NCBI GenBank assembly: GCA_947576945.1
Contig: CANPTH010000040.1
Coordinates: 1 to 38,582 of the forward strand
DNA from: an uncultured Lachnospiraceae bacterium
GTDB taxonomy: Bacteria; Bacillota; Clostridia; Lachnospirales; Lachnospiraceae
Direction: 5' to 3'
DNA length: 38,582 nt
Shown: positions 26,342 through 35,072 of the stretch, in pieces
Layout: each line of letters begins with the position of its first letter
Numbering within the stretch: the stretch's first letter is position 1
Position numbers and translations under genes: made by a program
The notes under the pieces: generated by a model
What the model was told of the DNA's origin: nothing
The model's input: only the letters and a program-made list of their open reading frames with translations
The model's database searches: none

Positions 26342-27217
26342 CTAATCTTCAAAGCGGTTCATAAACCGCATATTAAACCATGAAAATACTGCCATCACAA
26401 GGAACAAAAGCACCGCCAGAGCAGCAGCATACCCTACATTCAGATTGGTGAACGCCTCCATCGTGATCCGGTACGCGATCAGGGAAGTATCCTCTCCCGG
26501 TCCGCCGGAAGTCATGGAATACACCAGATCGAACCCTGTCAGACGCCACAACGTAAAAGGAATACACAAAGTCAGCACGTTTCTCATGATCAGCGGTAGC
26601 GTGATATAGAAAAAAGACTTGACCGCATTTGCGCCGTCCACCTTCGCCGCCTCATAGATATCGCTGGAAATAAACTGCAGCCCGGACAAGATCAAAATGG
26701 CGAAAAAGGGCAGATCCTTCCAGAGATCCAACGCAATGACTGCCGCTCTTGCCGTGCCGGTATTGATCAGCCAATGCAGCTCAAATCCGGGAACGAACCG
26801 GCGGACAAGATCATTGATCAGTCCGTAATCGTTGTTGAACGCCCATTTTCCGGCCATACCGATCACGACTGCAGGCATCGCCCAGGGAATCAATACGATG
26901 GTGCGCAGGAAACGCCGCCCCTTAAATTTCATATTCAGGATCAACGCCAGCCCGACTCCGAGTATGATATGGAAAAACATGGAGACCACCACAAATACCC
27001 CGGTAAATTCCAAGGTTGTGATTACTTTTTGATCCTTAAATATATTGAGATAATTGGAAACTCCGGCAAACTCATGAACGCCGCTCAGAATCCTGATATC
27101 GTAAAAGCTGTTGATCACCGTTTTTAAGATCGGGTAGATCGTGGTGAATCCTCTTATGAGCAACACCGGTAAGATCAGTACCCAGGCGATCCACTGAAGT
27201 GACTTTTTATTGATCAT
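26342..27217 (-). CDS. Carbohydrate ABC permease, MalF/UgpA type
   Basis: A 291-aa CUT1 permease with an N-terminal helix (WIAWVLILPVLLIRGFTTIY), five further membrane segments and the EAA loop YEAAKVDGANAVKSFFYITL. The conserved GGPG (TSGGPGEDTSLIAY) near residue 245 is typical of UgpA-type proteins. The start at 27217 has GGAGG 5 nt upstream. It follows the binding-protein gene after a 96-nt gap that holds a strong stem-loop. Confidence 0.94.
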   Translation of the reverse strand: MINKKSLQWIAWVLILPVLLIRGFTTIYPILKTVINSFYDIRILSGVHEFAGVSNYLNIFKDQKVITTLEFTGVFVVVSMFFHIILGVGLALILNMKFKGRRFLRTIVLIPWAMPAVVIGMAGKWAFNNDYGLINDLVRRFVPGFELHWLINTGTARAAVIALDLWKDLPFFAILILSGLQFISSDIYEAAKVDGANAVKSFFYITLPLIMRNVLTLCIPFTLWRLTGFDLVYSMTSGGPGEDTSLIAYRITMEAFTNLNVGYAAALAVLLFLVMAVFSWFNMRFMNRFED

Positions 27218-27250
27218 ACTATCCTCCTTGCAGGTCTGTCTCAGACCAAA

Positions 27251-27297
27251 GGAGGTAACGCAGGGACAACATGCACTTTGTCCGCCGCATTGCCTCC
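27251..27297 (-). promoter_or_regulatory. Intercistronic stem-loop between binding protein and permease
   Basis: GGAGGTAACGCAGGGACAA (27251-27269) pairs with TTGTCCGCCGCATTGCCTCC (27278-27297) over about 19 bp, with a few wobbles, one bulge and an 8-nt loop. It has the same position as the hairpin at 2959-3002 in the other sugar locus. It probably tunes the binding-protein to permease ratio by 3'-end protection or partial termination. Confidence 0.65.
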
Positions 27298-27313
27298 TTC
27301 CTGAAACAGAATG

Positions 27314-28660
27314 CTACTGGTTATAGGTTTCTACATACTCCTGTGCTTTCGTGCAGAACTCATCCAGTGTCATCTCATCCTTCACATAAGACTGGAATAT
27401 GGTTCCCATGGCAGAGATAAATTCCATGGTCTGCGGCAGCATCGGGCGTCCCTTTACCACACATTCATTTGCGTATCTGGAATACATCTCCTTGGCAGGA
27501 TCCGTATCCGGAACAACCTTCTCGGCCACGTCTCTTCTGGCCGGATATCTGTCAAACGCTTCATAAGAAGCCTTCATCCCCTCTTCACTGGCCATATACT
27601 GCAGGAACTTGACAGCTGCCTCTTTGTTCTGGGAAGCCGTATTCAGAACGTAACTCCAGGAATCCGTAAAGATGTATTTCTGGTCCGAGAACTGTGGCAC
27701 CATAGCCATATGGATTTTATCCGCTCCCAACATGCCTGCCTTGTCATAATCCGTTCCCAGACCCCACATGAACAGGCTGCCGTATTTCCCGTCATTGAAT
27801 TTCGGATTCATCTGCTCATACTTGTCGGCAATCTGATCGATGGGTGTATAGCCTTTTTCCACCATCTCATGAATGAATTCCATCGCTTCCCTGTTGGCCG
27901 GATTCGTCCAGTCGAGATAGTCGCCGCCGAACATATTGACAAACTGCGCTATTTCGTTGAATACATAAGTCTTCTCCCAGGAACCGCCGTAGCCGTATCT
28001 GCCGTCGCCGGAAGCCGCCTCCAGATACTTCACGAAATCTTCCTTCGTATCCATGGAAGTGATCCCTGCCTCATCCAGAATCTGCTGGTTCACCCAGAAG
28101 GCCAGATAACCCGAATAACCGGGTACCCCGATGATCTGTCCGTTTTTGTCGGTGATCATATCTGCCACATACCCCTGCGGGAATTCACCCCTGATATCCT
28201 CTGTCATCACCGTATCATTGAGCCCTTCCAGCCATCCGGAATTCTTGAAAGAAGCGCTCATCTCATCATTGATCTCCAGGATATCCACATTCGCATCTCC
28301 CGTGGAAAGAATGGTCGTGATCTTCTGCTGTCTTGTATCGGAATCGGTGGGCGCTGCGATCACATTGATCTTTAAGCCCGTTGCTCCCTCCACATTGGCC
28401 AGCCAGTCGGGAAAATCTTCATCAGTAGAGTTGATGGTATATAAAGTCAGATCATAAGCCCCGTCTTTGCTGCCAGACTCTGCTGCAGCGTCATCCGCTG
28501 CCCCCTCGCCGGCTGCCGCATCTTCTGCCGCTCCGCCGTCTGACTGTGCCTCCGTGCCGCCTTCCGCCGGCGCTGCCGTGTTGTCTGCACCGCCGCAGCC
28601 TGCCAGTAAAGAGCCTGTCAAGGCTGCCGAAAGCAAAATACTTACAAGTTTCTTTTTCAT
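27314..28660 (-). CDS. Extracellular solute-binding lipoprotein, first gene of the GH172 operon
   Basis: A 448-aa family-1 sugar-binding protein. The signal peptide has lipobox SLLAGC (about residues 17-22), followed by a long Ala/Glu/Gly-rich linker (to about residue 68), probably a flexible tether at the membrane surface. The folded part carries YGGSWEKTYVFNEIAQF, shared with its paralogue at 22880-24160. The start at 28660 follows GGAGGAAAAGG. It heads a five-gene minus-strand operon and is divergent from the YesM/YesN pair at 28868-32268, which probably controls it. No clear -10/-35 pair was found on its strand, which fits activator dependence. Confidence 0.93.
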   Translation of the reverse strand: MKKKLVSILLSAALTGSLLAGCGGADNTAAPAEGGTEAQSDGGAAEDAAAGEGAADDAAAESGSKDGAYDLTLYTINSTDEDFPDWLANVEGATGLKINVIAAPTDSDTRQQKITTILSTGDANVDILEINDEMSASFKNSGWLEGLNDTVMTEDIRGEFPQGYVADMITDKNGQIIGVPGYSGYLAFWVNQQILDEAGITSMDTKEDFVKYLEAASGDGRYGYGGSWEKTYVFNEIAQFVNMFGGDYLDWTNPANREAMEFIHEMVEKGYTPIDQIADKYEQMNPKFNDGKYGSLFMWGLGTDYDKAGMLGADKIHMAMVPQFSDQKYIFTDSWSYVLNTASQNKEAAVKFLQYMASEEGMKASYEAFDRYPARRDVAEKVVPDTDPAKEMYSRYANECVVKGRPMLPQTMEFISAMGTIFQSYVKDEMTLDEFCTKAQEYVETYNQ

Positions 28661-28782
28661 TCCTTTTCCTCCTTGTGTTCCGGACGGTCATCCGTCTCCC
28701 TGTTTGCAATTCAAGGGTAACAAAAAGAAAAAACGATAAAAATACAATTTCTTTTGATTCATTTATATTATTTTTATATCGG

Positions 28783-28811
28783 TTGAATTTGGACGGACTC
28801 CTTTTTATAAT
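28783..28811 (+). promoter_or_regulatory. Promoter of the first YesM/YesN-type pair
   Basis: TTGAAT (28783-28788), a 17-nt spacer and a perfect TATAAT (28806-28811) lie 57 nt upstream of the kinase start. The 207-bp divergent gap also must hold the sugar operon promoter; its middle is strongly AT-rich. Confidence 0.65.
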
Positions 28812-28867
28812 CTTTGATAATGAAGGAAAAATACAGAAACGCAGATAGAATCAGGAAAGGATCTTCC

Positions 28868-30679
28868 ATGAATATTATGTTACGAAAATGCCGCAGGCTG
28901 TTCTCCCGTTTCCGCACCAAATTGCTGGTGGCTTTCCTGCTGTGCACACTCATCCCTCTGGGAACGGTCAGCTATGTTTCCTATACGGTTTCCCGTTCCA
29001 TCGCCTGGGATAAGACCATGGACGCTTCCATCCTTACGGCCGACCAGCTCCACGCACAAATTGCGGCCAAGATCCGGCAGACCGAGAACGTGGCGGACGC
29101 CCTGCAGTACAATATGTATACGTTAGAGAGCGCTAACGAACAGGAGCTTTCTGCCTATCTGGACACCCTCACCCTGCTGCGGGGGAATATATCTCTCTAC
29201 CTCTCTTCCTTTGACTTCTACCAGATCTGCGTCTTCTTAAAGGATGACAAGTTCGGGAGCGGTGAAGGCCTCTACTTCTATCCCTTAAGTCAGCTTGATC
29301 TGCTGGCCGTATCCCCGGATGACCTGCAGACACTGGGCGCATCCTCCCTATGGCTTTACCGGTCGCAGGTGCAGACTCCCTTTATGCTCTCATCCGACAA
29401 AAAGACCGATTCCGTCATCTGCTGCCGGGCGCTTTTTAACCAGGGAAGCGGCCAGCTGGATTACGCCTATTTTATCCTTATGGATACCACGGATTTTTCC
29501 GATATGTTCACTACTGCCTTTTCCAATGTGGATACCTGCGGTTACCTTGCCATGCCCGACGGCACGGTCATCGCCTCCTCAAATCCGTCCTTACACGGCA
29601 GCACGCTTTCCCCTGCGTTTCTCCGGGAGATCCGGAAAGACCGGCAGCCGTACTTTATCTACGAGGATTCCTATATTCATACCTCCACACTGGACAACGG
29701 CTGGTATCAGATCACGGAAATACCCAAAAGCTATATTACAGGCAGCATGGCCGTCCTGCTGCGCACCATTCTGATCACCCTGCTGATCACCCTGCCCGCA
29801 ACCCTGCTCGTCATCCTCTTTATATCCAGGAACCTTTCCGGCCGTATCCATACCCTGTCAGGCGCCATGGAAGCCTTCCGGCCAAACGCCGATCCGCCGT
29901 CCTGTGAACCGCTGACAATCCCAAAACCCGACGATCCGGCCCTGTATGACGAAATCGATATGCTGGGGTTGACTTTTGAACAGATGCAGACAGAGATCCA
30001 GCATAATCTGGACTCCATCCTGATGCTGTCCCTCAGGGAAGAGCGGTTGAAATACCAGCTCCTGCAGTCCCAGATCAATCCTCACTTCCTGTACAATATT
30101 CTGGGTTCCATTAAGACCTGCCAGTCCCTCGGCAGGCTGGATGTGGCCGACCAGATGATCTCGGACCTGACCCGCTTCTACCGTCTGACCCTGCACAAGT
30201 CCGACGAACTGATCCCGCTGCGGGACGAGCTGGAGATCGCCACGCTCTACCTGAATATGGAAAAGCTCTGCCACAATCACAATCTGGACTGGCAAATCAC
30301 TCTCGAAGACGGCATCGAGAATTTCCTGATCTGCCGTTTTACACTGCAGCCGCTTCTGGAAAACTGTATCCTCCACGGTATTTCCGCCGGAACGCCCAAT
30401 ATCCTCATCCGGATTGCTGCGGCCTACGGAGATGATACGGTTCTTCTGAAAATCGAAGACAACGGCGCCGGCATCCCGCCTGAAAAGCTGCAGGAACTGC
30501 GGCAAAGCCTCCAGGACCAGACTGTAAATTACGAGAAACATTTCGGCATCTGCAATGTAAATGCCCGCATATCCAGCAGGCATTACGGCAGCGGCCGGAT
30601 TCAGATCGAAAGCAGCCTCTGTCAGGGCACCTGCGTCACAATAGAATTTGATCAAATGGAAGGAGTGGAAGACCAATGA
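28868..30679 (+). CDS. YesM/LytS-type sensor histidine kinase
   Basis: A 603-aa membrane kinase. One helix (about 18-42), an extracytoplasmic sensor domain (about 43-290), a second helix (about 293-320), a HAMP-like linker, a His_kinase domain with SQINPHFLYNIL (H406), and a GHKL ATPase domain with LLENCILHGI and DNGAGIP. It would sense sugar, or a binding protein loaded with sugar, outside the cell and phosphorylate the AraC-type regulator whose gene overlaps its stop by ATGA. The start at 28868 has AAAGGA 6 nt upstream; an upstream in-frame ATG at 28814 lacks a site. Being divergent from the GH172 operon suggests that operon as its target. Confidence 0.93.
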   Translation: MNIMLRKCRRLFSRFRTKLLVAFLLCTLIPLGTVSYVSYTVSRSIAWDKTMDASILTADQLHAQIAAKIRQTENVADALQYNMYTLESANEQELSAYLDTLTLLRGNISLYLSSFDFYQICVFLKDDKFGSGEGLYFYPLSQLDLLAVSPDDLQTLGASSLWLYRSQVQTPFMLSSDKKTDSVICCRALFNQGSGQLDYAYFILMDTTDFSDMFTTAFSNVDTCGYLAMPDGTVIASSNPSLHGSTLSPAFLREIRKDRQPYFIYEDSYIHTSTLDNGWYQITEIPKSYITGSMAVLLRTILITLLITLPATLLVILFISRNLSGRIHTLSGAMEAFRPNADPPSCEPLTIPKPDDPALYDEIDMLGLTFEQMQTEIQHNLDSILMLSLREERLKYQLLQSQINPHFLYNILGSIKTCQSLGRLDVADQMISDLTRFYRLTLHKSDELIPLRDELEIATLYLNMEKLCHNHNLDWQITLEDGIENFLICRFTLQPLLENCILHGISAGTPNILIRIAAAYGDDTVLLKIEDNGAGIPPEKLQELRQSLQDQTVNYEKHFGICNVNARISSRHYGSGRIQIESSLCQGTCVTIEFDQMEGVEDQ

Positions 30680-32268
30680 AGAAAATCATGCTGGTAGATG
30701 ACAACGCCTTATCCGTAGAAGGCATCCACAAGAATATTGACTGGGAAGCTCTGGGCGCGCAGGTGACCCACATTAAGTACAACGGCCTTTCCGCCCTGAA
30801 AGCGCTGGAGGAAGACAGTGCAGACATCATCATCTCCGATATCGAGATGCCGGACTTAGACGGCATCGCCATGAGCAGGCAGGCGATCGCAGGCAATCCC
30901 TTCGTGAAGATCATCCTGATCTCCGCCTACGATAAATTTGAGTATGCCAAAAATGCCATCCGCATCGGCGTCTATGACTACATCGAAAAACCAATCGACT
31001 ATGCCTACCTGACCGAAAAAATACAAGGCGCCTGCGCCCTCATCGACAAAGAGCGCCGGAACATGAAGCTGCTGGAACTCAGCCGCCCGGCCATGGTCGA
31101 GAAGTTTTTTCTCGATCTTCTCAGTTACGCAGGCCGGGAAGCCTCCTACCATCTGACTTCCCACATGGAATACCTGAATCTCAAACTGCAGTACCGCTTC
31201 TACAATGTAACCCTTTTTCAGGTGGAAAACGCCTCCGAACTGAAAAGCGCCCTGGGTGTGGCACAATATGAAATGCTGCTGTACCAGCTCCACGACACGG
31301 TCCGGGAATACTGCAAAATATTTGACTGTTCCTATCTCATCAAAGGATTCGACTGCCTGAAACTGATCCTGGGCCAGGACAGCTCCAACGCAAACCACTT
31401 TTTGCAGACCATCCATACCATCGCGGCAGAAATCCTCACGAGAAACCAGCATTCCGGCATCTCCTTAAATATCGGCATCGGCAATATTGTCTCCGACCTC
31501 TGGAGCGTGCACTTTTCCCACGAAAGCGCCAATCATGCACTGGAATACCGCTTCTTCTTTCCGCAGAAAAATATATTCGATACCCGGGAGGCTTTCGGCA
31601 AGAACCTTTCGTTGGAACCCTTTTCCGATACCCGGGAAGAAGAACTGATCCGGCTGATCTGCCAGAAGGATTATGCGGCTATGGACGTCTGGATCAAAAA
31701 ATTCTCTACGGAGCTTCTTCACAAATACCAGGCAAAGGACTTCGTCTTCGTCCGCACCTACAATCTGCTGGGCAGATTGCTGAAATTCCTGTACGAACTG
31801 GATATCGAGACGACGGACTTAGAGGAAAAGATTGCCCGCACTTACTCCCAGCTGTACTCCTTCAACACCAGCGAAGAATTCTTCGCCTGGCTGTCTGAGA
31901 TCTGCACATTGGCCTGCCAGAAACTGGACAGTTCCTTGAAGACCTATCACAATCAGCTGTGTGAACAGGTACTCGGCTATATCCGGGAAAATTATCAGAA
32001 CAACGAACTGTGCCTGCATGAGATCGCCCGCTTTGCCAACGTCAGTCCGGCCTACTTAAGCGCCCTCTTCAAGAAAACAAGAGAAGTCAGCATCAGCGAC
32101 ACGATCACTGCCACCCGCATCGAAGCCGCCTGCCAGTATCTGAAAAATTCCGCCCTTTCCCTGCGCGAGATCAGTGAAAAATGCGGCTATGCCAACCAGT
32201 ATTATTTTTCCACCAGTTTTAAGAAAAGTAAGGGAATCTCACCGTCTGCGTATCGGGAATGGGCATAG
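30676..32268 (+). CDS. YesN-type response regulator (receiver + AraC DNA-binding)
   Basis: A 530-aa regulator. The receiver domain has its acidic pocket in LVDDN and phospho-site D55 in IIISDIEMPD. A long middle region (about 130-420) is poorly conserved in the family, and a C-terminal AraC-type double helix-turn-helix (about 430-530) includes FANVSPAYLSALFKK and CGYANQYYFSTSFKK. It overlaps the kinase stop by four bases, so the two are translationally coupled. It probably activates the divergent sugar operon when phosphorylated; no operator was identified with confidence in the shared gap. Confidence 0.94.
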   Translation: MKKIMLVDDNALSVEGIHKNIDWEALGAQVTHIKYNGLSALKALEEDSADIIISDIEMPDLDGIAMSRQAIAGNPFVKIILISAYDKFEYAKNAIRIGVYDYIEKPIDYAYLTEKIQGACALIDKERRNMKLLELSRPAMVEKFFLDLLSYAGREASYHLTSHMEYLNLKLQYRFYNVTLFQVENASELKSALGVAQYEMLLYQLHDTVREYCKIFDCSYLIKGFDCLKLILGQDSSNANHFLQTIHTIAAEILTRNQHSGISLNIGIGNIVSDLWSVHFSHESANHALEYRFFFPQKNIFDTREAFGKNLSLEPFSDTREEELIRLICQKDYAAMDVWIKKFSTELLHKYQAKDFVFVRTYNLLGRLLKFLYELDIETTDLEEKIARTYSQLYSFNTSEEFFAWLSEICTLACQKLDSSLKTYHNQLCEQVLGYIRENYQNNELCLHEIARFANVSPAYLSALFKKTREVSISDTITATRIEAACQYLKNSALSLREISEKCGYANQYYFSTSFKKSKGISPSAYREWA

Positions 32269-32324
32269 AAAACAAAAAAGAATACGGGGTAAAACCTTGC
32301 CATACGTTGTCATGATTATTATGT

Positions 32325-32330
32325 TATACT
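32325..32330 (+). promoter_or_regulatory. Extended -10 of the uracil-DNA-glycosylase-like gene
   Basis: TGTTATACT (32322-32330) is an extended -10 element 106 nt before the start codon. No good -35 is present. The leader holds a short CCCC/GGGG hairpin near 32369 and ends in TTCAGAATGGAGGG. Confidence 0.4.
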
Positions 32331-32435
32331 CAGGTTACGAAGATGGCAAAGTTGAATCAAATACCCCGCTGCAAGCAATGGGGTGTTCAGCAGCCTAAAC
32401 CGCAAAGCACTTCAGAATGGAGGGAAATTGGAGAT

Positions 32436-33029
32436 ATGAACATCAAAAAAGAACTTGAAACGAAAGTCGGCCCAGCAGGCAATATGCATCTGAACAATAT
32501 TGATCTTGACCCGCTTACGATCAAGGCGGTTATGATCAATGAAGTAGTCCCCGCCGACCCTTTACAGGATTTCTATGGAATCCCCGAAGCTGATTACCTG
32601 AAAACAACGATCCCCCTTTTCCAGGGGACGGGAGCCGAAGTTACTTCTATGCAGGACATATTACAGCTGGGCATCTATATCACAAATGCCGTTAAAACCC
32701 CAAAGACAGAATATGCCATTGACAGAAGTAACATTGAAAACAGTCTGCCTTATCTGGAAACAGAGCTTTCCTTATTTCCCAATACAAAAGTGATCATACT
32801 GATGGGCGACGTCGCTAAGAAAGCCTTTAACATGATCGCCAAAAAGGCAACCGGGAAAAATGCCATCCCTGCCGTTTCCACCTACAAACTGCGAAACAGC
32901 GAAATCTACTACAAGGGGATTCGGGTAATGCCGTCCTATATCATGACCGGTGGAAATATCCTGATCGAAAAGTCAAAAGTAACCATGGCAACCGAAGACA
33001 TTGCAGCTATGTTAGCAATGATCAGATAA
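32436..33029 (+). CDS. Uracil-DNA glycosylase superfamily protein
   Basis: A 197-aa protein resembling the small uracil-DNA-glycosylase-family proteins of Clostridia. Visible landmarks are VMINEVVP near the start, the central LFQGTGAEVTSMQDILQLG followed by IYITNAVK, and KVIILMGDVAKKAF, an alpha/beta core strand followed by a helix. Members of this superfamily excise uracil from DNA, but the exact activity of this subgroup is not certain. The start at 32436 (MNIKKE) is preceded by GGAG at very short spacing and by the leader motif TTCAGAATGGAGGG 14 nt away. The frame stays open further upstream, but without support. It is convergent with the kinase gene, 16 nt away. Confidence 0.65.
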   Translation: MNIKKELETKVGPAGNMHLNNIDLDPLTIKAVMINEVVPADPLQDFYGIPEADYLKTTIPLFQGTGAEVTSMQDILQLGIYITNAVKTPKTEYAIDRSNIENSLPYLETELSLFPNTKVIILMGDVAKKAFNMIAKKATGKNAIPAVSTYKLRNSEIYYKGIRVMPSYIMTGGNILIEKSKVTMATEDIAAMLAMIR

Positions 33030-33045
33030 GTCTCCAATGCGAAGA

Positions 33046-34068
33046 TCACGTCAGCAGATATACCGAAAACGTGGTTCCCTCACCTGCTACGGACTTTACA
33101 CTGACATATCCCCTCTGCCTGGTAACGATCTCCTGCGCCAGATACAGCCCCAGTCCGACGCCCTCCTGCGCCGCCGCGGCTTCGCTGCGCCAGAAACGCT
33201 TGAACACCTGATTGCACTGCTCTTCCGGAATGCCCATACCGGTATCCGCAATATCCACGCGCGTATAGAACTGCCATGGACGGACACTGATCCTGATGCT
33301 GCCGCCTGTCGGCGTGTACTTGACCGCGTTATCCAGAACATTGCCCAATGCCTCCGCCGTCCACCTGGCATCATGCCTGGCCGTGATGCTGTTGTCGCAT
33401 TCCACCGACAGCCGGATCTGCTTCGCCTCCGCCCTGGCCCAGATTGCATTCAGCGCCTGCGCAATCGTGTCATACAGGCTTGTGCGCTCTATATGCAGGG
33501 CAAAAGTTCCTGTCTCCAGCCGCGACATCTTGATCAGGGACTGCAGCAGAAAGTCCAGCTTATTGATCTGACCGGACATCGTGTCCATGAACTCCCTGCG
33601 CTTCCCGGCGCTTAGATCATGGGACTGCAGAATCCCCATGAACATCTGCAGATTGGCCATCGGCGTCTTGACCTGATGAGAGATGTCCGACACCAGCTCC
33701 TGAATGATTTGCTTATCCTGCCTGCTCTGTCTGCGGCCCTCACTCATCAGGTCATAATACTGCAGAAGTTTGCCCTGGATCCTGGCCGTCAGCGTGTCTT
33801 CATAGGGAAAATAATCCTGGGGCTTTCGTTCCGCGATCAAATCATCCAGCGTCCGGCACAGCTCGTCCGCGAATCTGCACAGCTGCCGCCTCTGCCAAAG
33901 GCTCCACAGAACCCCGGTCAGGCACAATCCCCCGCAAAGCCCCAGCAGCGCGACGCGGATATTCGCCTGCGGCACCCAGATCCACACCACATACAGGAAA
34001 CAGCCAAACATGACTGTTCCCGCCGCCAACACACACCATCGCATTACACTGTCCGCTCTCTGTCCCAT
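33046..34068 (-). CDS. OmpR-type system sensor histidine kinase (VncS/HisKA type)
   Basis: A 340-aa kinase with two close membrane helices (about 10-32 and 37-57) and almost no external loop, a HisKA domain with H131 in SDISHQVKTPMANL, and an HATPase domain with LDNAVKYTP, DTGMGIP and GVGLGLYLA. Short-loop kinases of this kind often read the state of a partner FtsX-type ABC transporter instead of a free ligand. The start at 34068 has GGAG 8 nt upstream. It lies 40 nt downstream of its regulator gene. The two ABC cassettes at 10.6-17.4 kb are possible partners, though 16 kb away. Confidence 0.92.
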   Translation of the reverse strand: MGQRADSVMRWCVLAAGTVMFGCFLYVVWIWVPQANIRVALLGLCGGLCLTGVLWSLWQRRQLCRFADELCRTLDDLIAERKPQDYFPYEDTLTARIQGKLLQYYDLMSEGRRQSRQDKQIIQELVSDISHQVKTPMANLQMFMGILQSHDLSAGKRREFMDTMSGQINKLDFLLQSLIKMSRLETGTFALHIERTSLYDTIAQALNAIWARAEAKQIRLSVECDNSITARHDARWTAEALGNVLDNAVKYTPTGGSIRISVRPWQFYTRVDIADTGMGIPEEQCNQVFKRFWRSEAAAAQEGVGLGLYLAQEIVTRQRGYVSVKSVAGEGTTFSVYLLT

Positions 34069-34108
34069 TTCTTCGTCTCCAATTCTATCGATAACGACCT
34101 GACCAACA

Positions 34109-34822
34109 CTACCTGTTTAGAGATTCCCAGATATATCCCATCCCGCGTACCGTCTTGATATATCCGTGCTGCTCGTCTTCAATCTTCGCCCGCAGTCTGT
34201 TCATCGTCACAGTCAGCGTATGATCGTCGATGAAATTCCCGTCGCAGTCCCACAGCTTCTCCAAAAGAAGTCGTCTGGTGACCACATTGCCGGCATTGGC
34301 CACAAGTACCCGGAGCAGCTTATATTCGTTGGGCGTAATCGACAGCTTCTCCCCGCCCCGCACGGCAGTCAGCGCCTCGAAGTCCAGCTGCAGGAAATCA
34401 TCCCGGTAACACGTTCCCTCTGCAGTTTTCCCTGACGCTGCTCCTGTCCCGCCGGCTGCAGCGACGCGTCGCAGGGCGACTTCCACCTTTTTCAGCAGGA
34501 TCGGCATACGGAAAGGCTTGGTCACATAATCTTCCGCCCCCAGGTCATACCCATTCAGCATATCCTCTTCCAGATCATTGGCCGTCAGAAAGATCACCGG
34601 CAGTTCCGGATGCAGACTCTTGATCTTCCCGCACAGTGCAAAGCCGTTCCCGTCCGGCAGATTGACATCCAGAAGCGCCAGGGAAAAGTTCTCCTGCTCT
34701 ACAAGATATTCCGCCTTCCGGCAGTTATAAGCCGCCTGCGTCACATACCCGGCTGCGTCCAGCTCAAAACAAAGTCCCGTGCTCAATGCCAGGTCATCTT
34801 CTACCACTAATATCCGTTCCAT
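34109..34822 (-). CDS. OmpR/PhoB-family response regulator
   Basis: A 237-aa regulator. The receiver domain has the acidic pair in VVEDD, phospho-site D52 in LALLDVNLPDG, conserved Thr in IFLTA and Lys in YVTKPF. The C-terminal winged-helix domain (about 140-237) has ITPNEYKLLRVL and the recognition region DDHTLTVTMNRLRAKI. The start at 34822 has GGAGA 7 nt upstream; the frame remains open upstream only because it reads through the MITE. OmpR regulators bind head-to-tail repeats about 11 bp apart, as found at 14039-14067. Confidence 0.94.
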   Translation of the reverse strand: MERILVVEDDLALSTGLCFELDAAGYVTQAAYNCRKAEYLVEQENFSLALLDVNLPDGNGFALCGKIKSLHPELPVIFLTANDLEEDMLNGYDLGAEDYVTKPFRMPILLKKVEVALRRVAAAGGTGAASGKTAEGTCYRDDFLQLDFEALTAVRGGEKLSITPNEYKLLRVLVANAGNVVTRRLLLEKLWDCDGNFIDDHTLTVTMNRLRAKIEDEQHGYIKTVRGMGYIWESLNR

Positions 34823-34847
34823 GATCAACTCTCCGTCATAACCATTT

Positions 34848-34953
34848 CTTATAGTTAACGACATTAGAAATTTCGTTTTCGGCCTTGCAGGCGCTTCCGT
34901 ATATGGCTCCTGCAAGAGCCGGCAACAGAAATTTGTTATGTCGTTTACTATAG
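34848..34953. repeat. MITE-like element, about 106 bp, upstream of the OmpR-type regulator gene
   Basis: Imperfect terminal inverted repeats of about 26 bp (34848-34874 and 34928-34953; both contain AACGACAT and AAATTTC) flank a central hairpin, GGCCTTGCAGG with CCTGCAAGAGCC. One arm plus flank (34845-34878) recurs exactly at 21777-21810. No coding capacity of its own is seen. Copies of this kind are probably moved by a transposase supplied elsewhere; that is inference. Confidence 0.75.
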
Positions 34954-34958
34954 CTAAC

Positions 34959-34987
34959 AGTATAGCAAACTACTTCCGAAAAAGAAA
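34959..34987 (-). promoter_or_regulatory. Possible promoter of the OmpR-type two-component operon
   Basis: On the minus strand TATACT (34964-34959) lies 17 nt after a weak TTTCTT (34987-34982). The start point would fall in the right arm of the MITE, so the transcript leader would contain nearly the whole MITE hairpin. Confidence 0.4.
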
Positions 34988-35005
34988 GTCGTTGGCTTCC
35001 CGTCT

Positions 35006-35033
35006 TTACTGCCACTTTTCTTTCTAGTATAAT
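35006..35033 (+). promoter_or_regulatory. Promoter of the second YesM/YesN-type pair
   Basis: TTACTG (35006-35011), a 16-nt spacer and a perfect TATAAT (35028-35033) lie 69 nt upstream of the kinase start. Confidence 0.55.
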
Positions 35034-35072
35034 AAATAAGAAACCTTACACCCTTGACAACAGTACTCGACA

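Noticed and set aside
28661..28800. A GTCnGAAAA-type paired operator for the GH172 operon
   Set aside because: I searched the minus strand of the divergent gap and found no half-site pair at a 21-bp period with a -10 at 26 nt; this operon probably uses a different site.
35054..35059. A perfect TTGACA as the -35 of the second YesM-type pair
   Set aside because: No -10-like sequence lies 16-18 nt downstream; the TATAAT at 35028 with TTACTG upstream is a better promoter.
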